64,000 bases of DNA from Gentiana macrophylla (taxonomy: Eukaryota; Streptophyta; Magnoliopsida; Gentianales; Gentianaceae). The position numbers and the translations under genes were made by a program. Location of the stretch: assembly GCA_026214975.1 (NCBI GenBank), contig CM047805.1, positions 64,898,170 through 64,962,169 of the forward strand. The letters are read 5' to 3'. Position 1 is the first letter of the stretch. Each line of letters starts with the position of its first letter. This document shows positions 1-10,996 of this stretch, piece by piece. The notes under the pieces were generated by a model that was not told the origin of the DNA, searched no databases, and was given only the letters and a program-made list of their open reading frames with translations.

Positions 1-1
1 G

Positions 2-1770
2 TGTTGGATAATTCTTTTCATGCACTTTTAACTGTCTAGATACATAAGCAATTACTTTTTGTTGGAAATAAAATTTATGTTTTGATGATAATTCATCTTA
101 TTTATTATAATGTTATCTTAACCCCATTTGATGAAGTGCTGAAGCCAGCTGTTATAGTGGAAAGCTAAAAGATGTCTAGAACTAAATGTATAAGTTTTAT
201 TAGAGTCTGATTTTTGTATAAGTTACATCAGACAAGCACTGTAATTTATAGTGTGTCGTAAAACTGAAAACTGGGAATCAATTAGAAAACTGGAAATCAT
301 CAAGACAAACAAACTGACTCGGAATACGACTCATCAAGAAGGTAAGTTCATTTGAGAGTTACAGACTCAGTTGGCTTATCTAGAAGATGGAAGAACTGAG
401 GGACACAAACTCAGTTATTGAAGAATGAAGAACTGAGGGTTCAAACTCAGTTATGAAGATTAAAAGTCGAGACTGTAAAGTTGGACTTCAGGCAAGATTG
501 TGGTGACTTGAACTGACTTTATAGATCTTGTATGAAGACCTAGGAATCATAAGGACAATGAATTCTTAGATAATAAATGCATCATGGTGTACTCTGATTA
601 AATCAATTGTAATCAGATAAAAACTGGAGTACTGGTATTTGAAGAAGAATAAAATCTCAGTTAATGCTCCAAGTCAGTTAGGAAACTAACAAATGAAAAA
701 CTGACAAGGAAACTCAGTTTTATAAGTCAGCCATCCAACAGACTGAAAGTACAATCGAACGTTGTAAAGAAAGAAATTTCATTGGATGAGTCACTGACAC
801 AGCAGGAACGGTCAGAAAATATAACCGTTGTGAGATATACAATTCAAATCAAAGCCAGATGAACGTTGGACTTCACACTATAAATAGAAGACCTTGCACC
901 AACAACAACATATATAGAACAGAGCATATACAAGAATTAACAAGCAATTTGTGCACTCTATTTGAATTGTTATCATCACTGAACTACAACAAGATCATAT
1001 CTAGTATTTCTTCAAGTGTTCAAAGCTACAAAGAATTTATCAAGGATTCAACACTTTGAAGAACCACAAACAAGAATCAACTTATTGATTTCTCACCAAC
1101 TTTGATTCTATTTCAAAGGTTTAGGCGTGTGAAGCAAACCGGGAAGGTTTTGTCAAGGACAGTTGTGACAAGCGATCGGGTAGACTGTGTTTGTGGTGGT
1201 AGCTGGTGAGAGGCAATCCTACCCTCTAAGGACCAGTGGTTCAAGCACTTGGAGAGCAGCAATTCTACCTGTTCTACAATTGTTTAGATAGTGAAGCTAG
1301 GGATTAGCCAAGGACTATTGTTTAGGACTTTTTGTGTGATTCACCTCAAGAAGTTCTAGTGGAATTTTCCTCCACACCACGAGGGAAGAGAGGACGTCTG
1401 AGGATTACACCACACGGAACCTCTATAACATCCGCCTCATTTACTTTACGCATATACTTATTTATTTAGCATTTACTTACAGCATTGTGATAATTGATTG
1501 TTATACATCTCACAGTCACAACTGACATTCACCAGAATTCACAACACTCAGTTTTCATAACAGAATAACAAGATCATTTTAAAGGCTAAAATTATATCCG
1601 TTGCCGGTTGACTCGGTATAAGCTTAAGTCAGTTTGATTTAATCTCAGCTTAGTCAGCTCAACTCCATACAAGTTTTATCTGAACCTTAATTTGTTTTAA
1701 ACTCAGTTTTTGGTGACAAGTTTATTCACCCCCCCTCTAAACTTGTGTTAGCCTTTCCAAGGGACCAACA
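2..1770 (+). mobile_element. Copia-type LTR (C0): solo LTR or 3' LTR of an element extending left of the window
   Basis: Begins TGTTGG and ends CCAACA, the inverted LTR termini, after the run TTCACCCCCCCTCTA, which is typical near the 3' end of SIRE/Tork-like copia LTRs. A TATA box (TATAAATAGA, 879-888) puts the promoter on the plus strand. The LTR interrupts the RNase H reading frame of the minus-strand gypsy element to its right, so it inserted after that element. The single base before TGTTGG is G, which fits a polypurine tract (3' LTR) but does not prove it. Small ORFs inside have no recognisable domain. The copia assignment rests on termini only. Confidence 0.75.
385..460 (+). repeat. 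Tandem AACTGAG/CTCAGTT dyads in the C0 LTR
   Basis: Two units of about 38 bp each carry AACTGAG followed after 8-9 bases by CTCAGTT, so each can form a short stem. Further AACTCAGTT and AACTGA copies are scattered through 320-730. They lie in the presumed U3 region upstream of the TATA box and may be promoter elements; that role is inference. Confidence 0.5.
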
Positions 1771-3331
1771 CTTTTCCTCCTTGCATCAACACACAACATA
1801 AACCTTGTCCCAAAGCATCAATGTAGACGTCGTAGTTATCAAAGATCTCCGGAACTACCAAAACTGGGGCTGTAGTCAACTTTTTCTTCAATGTTTGGAA
1901 AGCATCTTCACACTCACTAGTCCACTCAAACTTCACATTATTTTGAGTGAGCCGGGTAAGCGGTGTAGTTATCTTTGAGAAGTCTTGTACAAACTTCCTA
2001 TAATAGCCAGCCAAACCAAGAAAACTTCTCACTTCTGAAACTGTAGTCGGTCTGGACCATTTCTCAACTGCTTGAATCTTTGCCGGATCAACTTGAATGC
2101 CATCTCCAGAAATAACATGACCCAATAAACTGACTTGATTCAACCAAAAGTCGCACTTCAAGAACTTAGCATGCAACTGATTCTTCTTCAAACTATTCAA
2201 CACTATCTTTTGGTGTTCCTTATGTTCTTTCTCATCCTTCGAGTATACAAGGATGTCATTTATGAACACTCTCACAAATTTAACCAAGTAAGGCATGAAG
2301 ACTCGCTTCATTAAATCCATAAATGCAGATGGAGCATTAGTGAGTCCAAATGGCATAACCAAGAACTCATAATGTCCATACCTCGTGTTAAAGGCCGTCT
2401 TCGGTATATCTGCTACCTTGATCTTCAACTGATGATAACCTGACCTAAGGTGAATCTTAGAAAACACTCTCTTGCCTTGTAACTGGTTAAACAGGTCGTC
2501 AATCCTTGGCAACAGATACTTATTCTTGATGGTAAGGTTATTCAAAGCTCTATAGTCGATGCACATTCTCATACTACCATCTTTCTTCTTGACAAACAAG
2601 ACTTGGGCTCCCCAGGGTGAGGTACTATGCTGAATTTTGTTTCTCTCGAGCATATCCTTAAGTTTAGCTTTCAACTCCTTCAATTCAGCCGGTGTCATTC
2701 TATAAAGTGCGTTAGCAACTGGTGCCGCTCCTAGTACCAACTTGATTTCGAACTCTATCTCTCTATCCGGCATGTTTCCCGGTAACTCTTCTGGAAACAC
2801 TTTAGGGTACTCCTTTACTAAGGGAGTTTTCTCTAACGTAGGTTTCACTTGTTCCACATCCACTGCATATAACAAGTAGCCTTCACAACCCTTTTGACAA
2901 GCTCTTATTGCCTTACCTGATGATATTATCGGATGACGCTTCTTACTAGTCTTGTAAACATTAGCTTGATAAGTCATAAATGATTTCCTGTGTATCTTAA
3001 AGGTCACTCTCTTTAATCTACAATCCTGGTGAACATAATTCTCGGATAGCCAATCTATTCCAAGAATTACATCGAAATCTGAAAAGTCCAAAACAGTGAA
3101 GTCACTCTTGCATCGATATGATCCTACTCAAACATCCACTTGAGGTATTGTCCTAGTTACCTTTCCTAGCGGTGTAGTTATTTCCAAGGTGTTTCTTAAG
3201 GTCTCTAAAGGTAGATTCAACTTTATAGCTATCTTAGACGACACAAACGTTTTAGACTCTCCAGTGTCAAACACAAACTCTAAGTTGTGTAATATTATTG
3301 TACCTGAAATAACATTATCATCCGGTTATGC
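1771..3331 (-). pseudogene. G1 pol fragment: protease, reverse transcriptase, start of RNase H
   Basis: One minus-strand frame runs from a retroviral-type aspartic protease into RT. The protease active site reads FDTGES (about 3250-3270) and the flap region VILGIDWL follows at 3041-3064. RT motifs follow in order: [40 protein letters not shown] and FINDILVYS. The RT box is normally F-x-D-D; here the first Asp codon is AAT (Asn) at 2258-2260, so catalysis should be lost. In-frame stops occur at about 3129-3131 and 3327. The RNase H start ([13 protein letters not shown]) runs straight into the C0 LTR. This is a dead Ty3/gypsy polyprotein; the family is certain, activity very unlikely. Confidence 0.9.
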
Positions 3332-3530
3332 ATACTCTGCATCCACAATGAAAACTTGAACAGGCCGACTCGGGCCGCCTTTCCCGTTTCCTTGATTTTG
3401 AGTTCCTCTTAGCACCATTAATGACTGAAGGCTTGTCCTTGAAGGTCTCAGCTTTTAAGACCTTGTTTAACATTTTACCCAGGTTCCTTGGTGTACTTCC
3501 CAACATTCCCGCTTAGATATCACGGGACAA
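3332..3530 (-). pseudogene. G1 gag C-terminal fragment
   Basis: Minus-strand reading gives GMLGSTPRNLGKMLNKVLKA followed by a Lys/Arg-rich stretch, resembling the end of the capsid region and the basic nucleocapsid region of Tekay-type gypsy gag. A frameshift then leads into the linker upstream of the protease. The usual CCHC zinc knuckle is not visible and the rest of gag (about 1 kb expected) is missing. Only a relic of about 65 codons remains. Confidence 0.6.
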
Positions 3531-3556
3531 ACCATTCTTGAACAACTGGAACTGGA

Positions 3557-3748
3557 CTATTCAACTTTTACTCGGTGCATTCCTTCCCGAAAGGTACTTC
3601 CTCTCTCATGTTTACAATCCATGTAGACAAAATTCTTGCATAGCCAACCTATACCAAGAATTACACCATGATTCGTAAGATTCAAAACTATAAGGTCCTT
3701 TTCTGCTTCTTTTTTGTCAACGGTAAAATCCAACAAGATCATCAACAT
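3557..3748 (-). pseudogene. Second gypsy protease fragment in G1
   Basis: A 63-codon minus-strand frame contains LIVLNLTNHGVILGIGWL and KNFVYMDCKHERG, matching the protease flap and start of the RT linker in gypsy polyproteins. G1's main protease at 3041-3064 carries the same landmarks, so this is a second, diverged copy. It lies between the primer binding site and the gag relic, where gag should be. Either an internal rearrangement or a fragment from a related element is possible. The Asp of the usual G(M/I)DWL is Gly here. Confidence 0.65.
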
Positions 3749-3948
3749 CTTCTAGATGAACCACAACTACTAGACCCCCATCTTGAACCAAGCCACTCGC
3801 TTCTTGCTGGGCCCTAGAATTTCCGATTCCAAACTTATCCACACGAGTACCTCTGAGGTTACCTAACATTCTGAAAGATCAGGAAGGATCAGAATGTTAC
3901 TATGTGGTCTAAAGAGATCTTATCTTAAGGAAGGAAGCCTAAAAGACA

Positions 3949-3964
3949 ATTTTCTCTGATACCA
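3949..3964 (-). other. G1 primer binding site (tRNA-iMet type)
   Basis: On the minus strand, two bases after the LTR end GTTACA, the sequence reads TTGGTATCAGAG, complementary to the 3' end of initiator tRNA-Met. This fixes the 3' end of the G1 5' LTR and the element orientation. Confidence 0.85.
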
Positions 3965-3966
3965 AC

Positions 3967-6036
3967 TGTAACGCCCCGTTCCCGGACACCGAGTCCTTAT
4001 CCGGAAAAGAAACGTTTGGCATGCATAATATAAAATAAATCTCATATTATACTTCAGCCTCTACTACGTCGTATCGAGTTAAGCAAAACGGAAGCAAAAG
4101 ACTCGGGTATATTTTTTCCAAACGACCAAAAAGAAACTCAATATCTAAAGATAGAAAATGTAACATTTATTACATTGGAAAACCCAAACGAAATCTGAAA
4201 CGTACGAAATCCTACAAAAGAAACTAAAAAGAAATTACATAGTTCCCAAAGAAACAACAAGTCTATTATATAAATAAAAAACAGAAATAAATAAACGCTT
4301 CAACGTCGGCGTCCTCAAACGTCGTCATCAAAGTCTTCCTCGAACTCCGAATCTACTTGTTCATCTTCCCTCCCCCAAACATATAGAAAAACAATGCATT
4401 TTGAGGTAGGTATTGGTACTCAATAAGAGGTAGATGCTACAAATTAACTAAGGTTTATAATCAAGTTTTATACTTAATAAATTATCTTTGTAAGACCGAC
4501 CCAATCTAGGGTTCACTTCATGTCGATCAACATGTCGTGAATATACGTTTCTAGCTTAACTTATCTTGGTTACGTCAACACTCAAGAGCACTATGCGAGG
4601 TGTATCCACCACGAGAGGGTGCCAACCAACAGTGGCTTGCACTGTTAGTCCCGGGTTCCCTCAGTATGCATACACGTCCGGTGAAGTTCCCCTGTCATTT
4701 GGCCGTTAGTAGGTCACAGAGTTATCCACTATCCGGGCGAGTCACATAGCTGATGTTCAAATGTTCCTTACCAAAAGTGACATGACATTTAATCTTGTTA
4801 CTACGCAAGTATGTACTTATTATTTGTTATTAGCTAGCCACCTAAGTGTTTTCAAAGATAAATCTCCCCTTTCTAGTTCATCACAACACAAGCCCCTTCA
4901 TGCCCTTCCGACGGTCCCGAACTTCAATTCCCTTGAAGAGTACATTCGGTGCTGGAACTAAACGCATCAGAAGCTGAATCAAGGCTTGTTTATGTTTAAT
5001 TAATGTTATAAGATCAAAGAACAATATTCAAGACTAGATTCATGGCTTAAAACAAGTTAATCATGAAAAACAGGTCCTGAAGCTCATCGAAACTCTCCGT
5101 TGAGCGGTGTGTCCGCACCAAGCCTCTGAATGTAAAACTGGACTTTCTGCCTACCCAGTGCACCCGCACTGGCTTTAGTGTGTCTGCACTGAGTCTCTGA
5201 ACGTAAAAACGGACCTTCTGCTTTTCCAGTGCGGTCGCACTGGCCTTGGTGCATCCGCACCAAGTGCAGAAAACCCCAAACCTCAGGTTTTCTACCCTTA
5301 AACGATCTCTACTCGTTTCCAAATATGTTCAACACCATACCACTCAGAAAATAGCAGAAAAACATAACTTATGATCCCAATCAATCCATAATGCTTAAAC
5401 ACATATAGGCATAAACCTTGATACAAAAACGCATCAAAAACATGGTCTATCCTCTGTAAACCATAATTAATTTGTAGGAAGAGCCTCTTACCTTTTAGCA
5501 AGCTATTCCAAACCAAACTCTCAGAAAACTACAGCAAAATTTGAATCTTTGAGCAGAAAACCTATGTGATCAATCCAAAATTAGATTAGATTCGATTATA
5601 CGCTCTAAACATATAAAAATACGAATTCATGAGTTTGAATCCATCAAACTCAGTCAAGAACATAACTAGGGCTCGAAACATACCTTAGGAAAAACTCCAA
5701 CTTTCTGGTGTTGAAACGACGCTCTCTTCAAGACGATTCCGCTACTCTACTCTGATATGAAAACCGTTAATATTTGACTTAGAATCTGGAAGAAATCTTT
5801 CAACCCTAAACTTGCTCTCACACGCTGCCCCTCAAGAACGTAGGAAGAAATTTCTGATTTCTTTTTCGTTATGGGAACTACTGAGATTTATTTTTCTTAA
5901 ATAGAAAATCTCAAAAATAATAATTTCTTATTATTTTTCCCTATTACTTAAAAATCAGATTTTCTCCCAAGTATATACATTTCGACTTTTCCACAAAATG
6001 ATACGTCTGTCCATTCCCGAAAATCGGAATATTACA
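3967..6036 (-). mobile_element. G1 5' LTR (2,070 bp)
   Basis: Minus-strand termini are TGTAATATTCCG and GGGGCGTTACA. It is AT-rich at both ends, with a GC-rich block of imperfect palindromes at 5104-5261. A TATA-like CTATTTAAG lies on the minus strand at 5896-5904, but the promoter was not established. Short ORFs here (4761-4961, 5047-5322, 5298-5516) show no domain and are treated as chance. Confidence 0.85.
5106..5261. repeat. Paired GC-rich palindromes in the G1 LTR
   Basis: Five imperfect palindromes: 5106-5119 (GGTGTGTCCGCACC), 5155-5172 (CCAGTGCACCCGCACTGG), 5177-5190 (AGTGTGTCTGCACT), 5226-5243 (CCAGTGCGGTCGCACTGG) and 5248-5261 (GGTGCATCCGCACC). The last four form two pairs whose centres are each 20 bp apart. 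The pairs sit in a tandem unit of about 71 bp that also repeats CTCTGAAxGTAAAA and CTTCTGC. The function is unknown. Confidence 0.8.
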
Positions 6037-7252
6037 CTGTTGGCTCAGGATTCCTGATGAATACGATGGGTATACCTGCAGTACGTCATTATAGCTAAAT
6101 TGATTCTCGAACATAGTACTTTTCTTAGCTTATATCACACATTAGAAAAATGTATATACCCTGTAAAATCATTTGCAAAATTGATTGAAATTGCCCCTTA
6201 ATAGGTGGACATAACAGTTAACACTCAGGTCATGATACTCTTCTACGTGGAGTTGGCCTACCGGCTGTAGTTACTGATTAAGTGAGATTTAGAAGCAGTT
6301 TTCATTGTAGTCCCATGATACATGCATGTAAGAGATAAATATGTTCACATGTGCAGTTCAATTAAAATCCATGAGAGAGGGAATAGCTGAATTACGTGTA
6401 GAAGCTGATGAATGCATGAAAAAGCATTAATTTTAGTTCCCCAATCAGCTTTAAAGGTTTAAAGCTTCAGTTTTTATTTCTTTCACATGTGATATTTTTC
6501 TTCATAAGAAAAAAGAAGTCAGTGAGATATAAAAACAAGAGTTCATTTAGAATTTGGATATTAGAAGGAAACTGGATTGATGCAGATGGTGAATTGAGTA
6601 TTTTGGATGTTCATGTGTTCTTATGAAGAATCTTTCCTCTGCTAATAAGTGTTTTCGTTTAATGTTTTATTTCCTTAAAGTTGGTGTATTTCTTTTCTTT
6701 GTTTGACCTGATCTATGGGTATGACAGATGCATGCCATGAGTTTGGTGTTACTTTATCCATGTGTCGTCCATATGTTGTGGAAGTAGTTTGAACATTTAA
6801 ATAAAGATATGATGTTGTTACATGCAACGTGTGTTTGTGTTTTCCATACAATATGGATTAAATTTTACTCCATACATTATTTTTGTCTTTATAATACGCA
6901 TCATAATACAATGTGGTGTATATGTTGTTGTTAATGCAGCATAGAAAAGACTGTGGTGATGGTACTGTGGGTGGCTCGTTGTATGTATTCTTATTGTGGT
7001 GCGGTTGATAGTCGTTATTGTGTTATGTATATGTATTTTTTTCAGAACATGATGAATTGTAAAAAAAATATGTATTGTTTAAAAAAAAGTTATAAGGTGT
7101 ACAAAGTACAATATTTATTTTCATAGTTTATGGTGTATGTATGAAGCAATTATGGCCTGCATTAATGTAAATTTATGGCATGCATCCAATTGGTCATTAC
7201 GGCATGCATGTGCATGCCGTGGTAGATGATTTGTGTTATTTTATGGCATTCT
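6037..7252. other. Non-coding stretch between G1 and C1, left remnant of CACTA-1 at its right end
   Basis: About 1.2 kb with no convincing ORF. From about 7150 it carries the subterminal motif GGCATGCATGTGCATGCC and ATTTATGGCATGC. These match motifs right of C1 (17205-17437), so C1 inserted inside a CACTA element and this is its left side. No left terminus CACTACAAG is visible, so how much of 6037-7150 belongs to the transposon is unknown. The T-rich, intron- or UTR-like stretch 6400-6850 is not assignable. Confidence 0.5.
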
Positions 7253-9071
7253 TGTTGGAAAGGTGTCCTAAACCCAATCGGGTTGGATCGGATCCGACCG
7301 GGTCGGGACATTTACAGTCTATTTAGTTCATGTAATAACTTTATTATAATTAATAAAAGCACTTATGTTATTATATATTGTTTGTCTTCTTATTATTTGT
7401 TGTATATATATAGTAACGTTCCTAGTATCGATCTGTGATAGAGAAACCATGATAGTGATTATGGTTGATGAGATCTCTAATCACTATAACAAGGTTGGTA
7501 CTTAAATGTCTCTAGTCTTATATTTTATCAAATGGGACATTAATAGTATAATCAGACTAGCACGTATTGGATGTCTTCTATCTTTTAGAAGATAGAGATA
7601 GATCTAAATCTATCGAAGTGTAGGGACACTTGACCGTGACGTGGGCGTGTATTAGAGAATGCGACGTTAGATGACCCACTTACATTAAGTGTCACAAAGA
7701 TGTGGCGGTTGTGTAATTATCCTTTTGACCGAGTCTTCATGGCATCATGGTGTGGATTGTCATGCTTTGACACTATTGAGATTTCTCCTAACCACGGGGC
7801 GATCATGCGGTAGTGATTGGGTATGATATTGAAGCATGCGGAGTATACATGATTGGTCGTCCGGGAATCGCGTATCCTATGATTGAGATCGAATATCCGA
7901 AATGGCCTTCTTATAAGGAATGTCTTGCTCTCGAGAATCTTTGCAAAGTGGAAGTAAATGTGTTATTCCGAGAGAGCATGATATCCAGATTATAAGATAC
8001 GATCGTCAATGTATTGACACTCGAGATACGATCGTATGGATATTGTTACAGCGATAGGATTGTAAGTTACACGGTAACTGCTTCACATGAAAGGTAGTAG
8101 TCATTGCTTTTGACTCTTCCGATGATTGGGGGTCACGGTGTGTTGCTAGACGCTATCCAGTGATCGTTAGGTATGAAGGGCATTTTAGTAAATTGCACTT
8201 TGTTTCTACGGCCAACATATTCGGAAGCCTATCGGGTCACACACATATGAACATCGAGTCGGATTAAAATGCGGTTATAGTTGATAACCAAATAAGGAAA
8301 GTTTATCTCTAGACTATAAAGGTTATAGTGGTAAATTAATATGGTGGTATTTATTTATTATGAATAAATTAAATACAAGATATTAATTATATGTAAATTA
8401 GATTAATTAAATAATATTCCGGAAGCCAATTTATTGGCCTATGGGACGCCACTTTTAAGTGTATAAGATATACTTGGATTGTGCACTTTAATTAATAAGA
8501 TTGCCATAATATTAATATAAGATATTAATTGATTTTGAAAAAAAAATAGATTTATGGTAATAAGATAATTATAATCAATATATGATATTGGCCAAATAAA
8601 TTATAATTAAAGAGATAAATAAATCTAGTTGATTTTCCTTATTTTATTGGAAAAAGGTTTTCTTCTCCTCCACACCATATGGGGCGCCCCAACCACTATA
8701 TATAGGAAGTAGGTGTCAAGCTCTTTTGTACATCACAATTGCAAGAGTTCATAATTCTTGTGTAAAATAGAGAGCCTTCCATAATGAGTTTGTGAGGGAA
8801 GAAAAGGTCCGGTCTAGCAACCAAAGTTTTTCTGATAGCAATCCAAGGAGGATTCCGGCAAGGGGTTCATGTGGATTAGCGATAGAGACCGGACGCGTGG
8901 ACGGCTTGCGCATTGAATTACTCTCCGTTGACGGTCAAAGCGACGATCTAGTAGATCATCAAGGCATAACCGTCAAACTACTTAACGTGTTTATTGCATT
9001 AAACGAAGAACGATCTAGAAAAGGAAATCAAATTTTAAATTCCGCTGCGTTAAACTAGTGATTTCCTAACA
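7253..9071 (+). mobile_element. C1 5' LTR (1,819 bp)
   Basis: Begins TGTTGGAAAGG and ends TTCCTAACA. The promoter is visible as GGGGCGCCCC (8681-8690), then a TATA box TATATATAGG (8697-8706). The 88-codon ORF at 8792-9058 lies in presumed R/U5 and is preserved in both LTRs, but has no recognised domain. This LTR lacks the plastid insert of its partner. Confidence 0.92.
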
Positions 9072-9072
9072 G

Positions 9073-9084
9073 TGGTATCAGAGA
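9073..9084 (+). other. C1 primer binding site (tRNA-iMet type)
   Basis: TGGTATCAGAGA follows the LTR end TAACA after one base. It matches the initiator tRNA-Met binding site with a mismatch at the last base (usually C). Confidence 0.85.
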
Positions 9085-10996
9085 AAGGTTTCGAGCTAAG
9101 CAATAAGCATAATTTAAATGCGTAGTATTTAATCAATAGATGCAAGATTTAATCACGAAACGTTGAAACAAAAAAAAGGGTTTATGGGGGGCTCGGCCGA
9201 CTGGCGGCGGCCCCCTCCCTCTGCGGCGGCGGCGGCGGCGGTGGCCCTTGGGCTGCCGTCTGTCGGCTGTCCTCTTCCAATGGGGGAGATCGACCCTTTT
9301 CGTTTTGTGATATTTATTGTGCATAGATATCTCGTTTGTTTAGTTGTGTCATATGGCCAACCAATGGTTCAAATAGTTTGGACCATTGGGAAACCATATG
9401 GCATATTGGCCTTTCCAAATTTTGATTTAGAATAGGCCTAGGCCCTTTCCAAATATTTGATTTGGAATAGGCCTAGTCCACTTCCAAAATTTTGATTTTG
9501 GAAAGTGGCCAGGCCTAAACCAAAACTATTTGGCCTTTCTAAATATTAGATTTGGAATAGAGGCTAGGCAAGCCACTTCCAAAATTTTGATTTTGGAAAG
9601 TGGCTGAAGCCTAGACTAAAATAATTTGGCCTTTCCAAATATTTGATTTGGAATAGGCTGAGTCCTTTTCAAATATTTGATTTGTAAAGGTTTAGGCTCA
9701 AGCCACTTCCAAAATTTTGATTTTGGAAAGTGGTAGATCCAAAGCTAAATTTATTTTTGGAAAGGAAACAAATAGGAGACTTAGTAATTTTAATTTTATT
9801 TTGAATAGTTCAAATTTAATTAAAATTAAAATCGATTTAAAATTAAATGTTAGTTTTAAGTTTCGATTAAGTCATATAATTAATTAAAAGTTATTTAATT
9901 ATTTGATTTGATAAAATAAAGACGCATGAGTAGTTAAAATTAGAATTTAATCTTTTTCATAAGATAAAATTGTATGGATTAGACATGTAGATATAATGTG
10001 ATTATATGGACCCCGATGGATCATGGACTCGACCAATAGGATAGATGAGAATGTTTTCTTTATGTTGGTTTTAGAAAAAAATTGTCCTAGGCCGTTATGA
10101 AGAACGTGACCTAGTTTACTTTTTGCAATTATCCCATTCCCTGAGCGCCCTTCTGCGTGTGCGGCGGGTGTAATTACTTACTATGTAACAAGAATGGAAC
10201 AAGAAGTTGAAGACCAAGGAGAGATAAAGAACCCATTGGCGTACAGCAATAAAGGTCCTATTGGCGGTTGCAAACACCCTTAGTTTGTGACCCGCGGTTT
10301 CGTCAGTTTGTATTCGAAACCGCACCTAGGAAAAGTCCATGATCATACCGGTTATTTTATGCGCGGAATGTTGTGTATGTTTTACTTTATATGATATCGT
10401 AGTAATATGCACATAGTAGATGAGACCATAATTAAACCAAATTAATTAAGTGAATTAATTTAAAATTATTCCCACGCCAAAAATCGAGCCAAAATTGTCT
10501 CCCGATATTATAATGACGGTGAAGAGCCTTTGTTCGGATCCAACTGATCGACCACCGTCAGGAGTTGACCTACCACGGGTATATCGTTATTATTGAGATA
10601 TGATCGTCACGAGATCTCATGAATATCGGGTTATGACTCGACTATAGTCTTTCGGTGATTGGCCACCGTCAGGGCCGTCTGACTTTAGAGACAAAGGGTT
10701 GACTGCCACATAGAGATGCGGACTGTCAAAGAGTTGACTAGTCAACCACTTTGGGAGTCGATATGATGCGATGGTAGGAGTACCTACCTTCGAAATTGCC
10801 GAGATTGATCGACCACCGTCGGGGATTAAGGCGACTAGATTGGAACCCAGCCACTAAAGAATTAATCAAATTCTTGAAAGCCAATTGGGAATAGTTGGCT
10901 AGTGGGAGTAAAACCTTAGGAGATTTTTAAGTGCAAATTTAGGGTTTTACATACATGAATTTTACTTATTCTATCTTTATTTATTGTTGTAGAAAA
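9085..10996 (+). other. C1 untranslated leader with repeats
   Basis: About 1.9 kb between the primer binding site and gag, without a coding frame. It holds a GC-rich run with (GCG)n at 9195-9250, a cluster of hairpins and TTTCCAAATATTTGATTTGGAA units at 9400-9770, AT-rich DNA at 9770-9990, and three copies of GACCACCGTC or GGCCACCGTC (10550-10820). The 90-codon ORF at 9163-9435 is mostly low-complexity Ala/Pro and is not treated as a gene. Confidence 0.7.
9400..9770. repeat. Hairpin-rich tandem repeats in the C1 leader
   Basis: Three nearly identical 31-base inverted repeats at 9478-9508, 9573-9603 and 9703-9733 have arms CCACTTCCAAAAT / ATTTTGGAAAGTGG around a 4-base loop. They alternate with shorter dyads of the type TTTCCAAATATTTGATTTGGAA joined to AGGCCTAGGCC. 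The unit period is roughly 95-130 bp. RNA from this leader would fold into a row of stable stems, possibly a packaging or dimerisation signal; that is inference. Confidence 0.75.

Larger units (their letters stand above)
1771..6036 (-). mobile_element. Ty3/gypsy element G1, 5' half, truncated by C0
   Basis: Read on the minus strand this is a 5' LTR (6036-3967), an iMet-type primer binding site, rearranged gag/protease pieces, then protease, reverse transcriptase and the start of RNase H. The C0 LTR cuts it at 1770/1771. LTR start TGTAATATTCCG and end GGGGCGTTACA, together with the pol motifs, suggest a Del/Tekay-type chromovirus. Chromodomain and integrase would lie outside the window, so the clade is provisional. 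The base order right of the LTR is CTGTT (6037-6041), the expected target duplication; its partner lies to the left of C0 and is not visible. Confidence 0.85.

Noticed and set aside
7813..7995. 60-codon ORF repeated in both C1 LTRs (also 15463-15645)
   Set aside because: Same reasoning; composition and position match U3 sequence, not a gene.
8792..9058. 88-codon ORF in both C1 LTRs (also 16891-17157)
   Set aside because: It lies in transcribed LTR sequence, has no domain or start context, and conservation is explained by LTR identity.
9133..9435. Ala/Pro/Arg-rich ORFs on both strands
   Set aside because: Produced by the GCG-rich simple repeat in the C1 leader.
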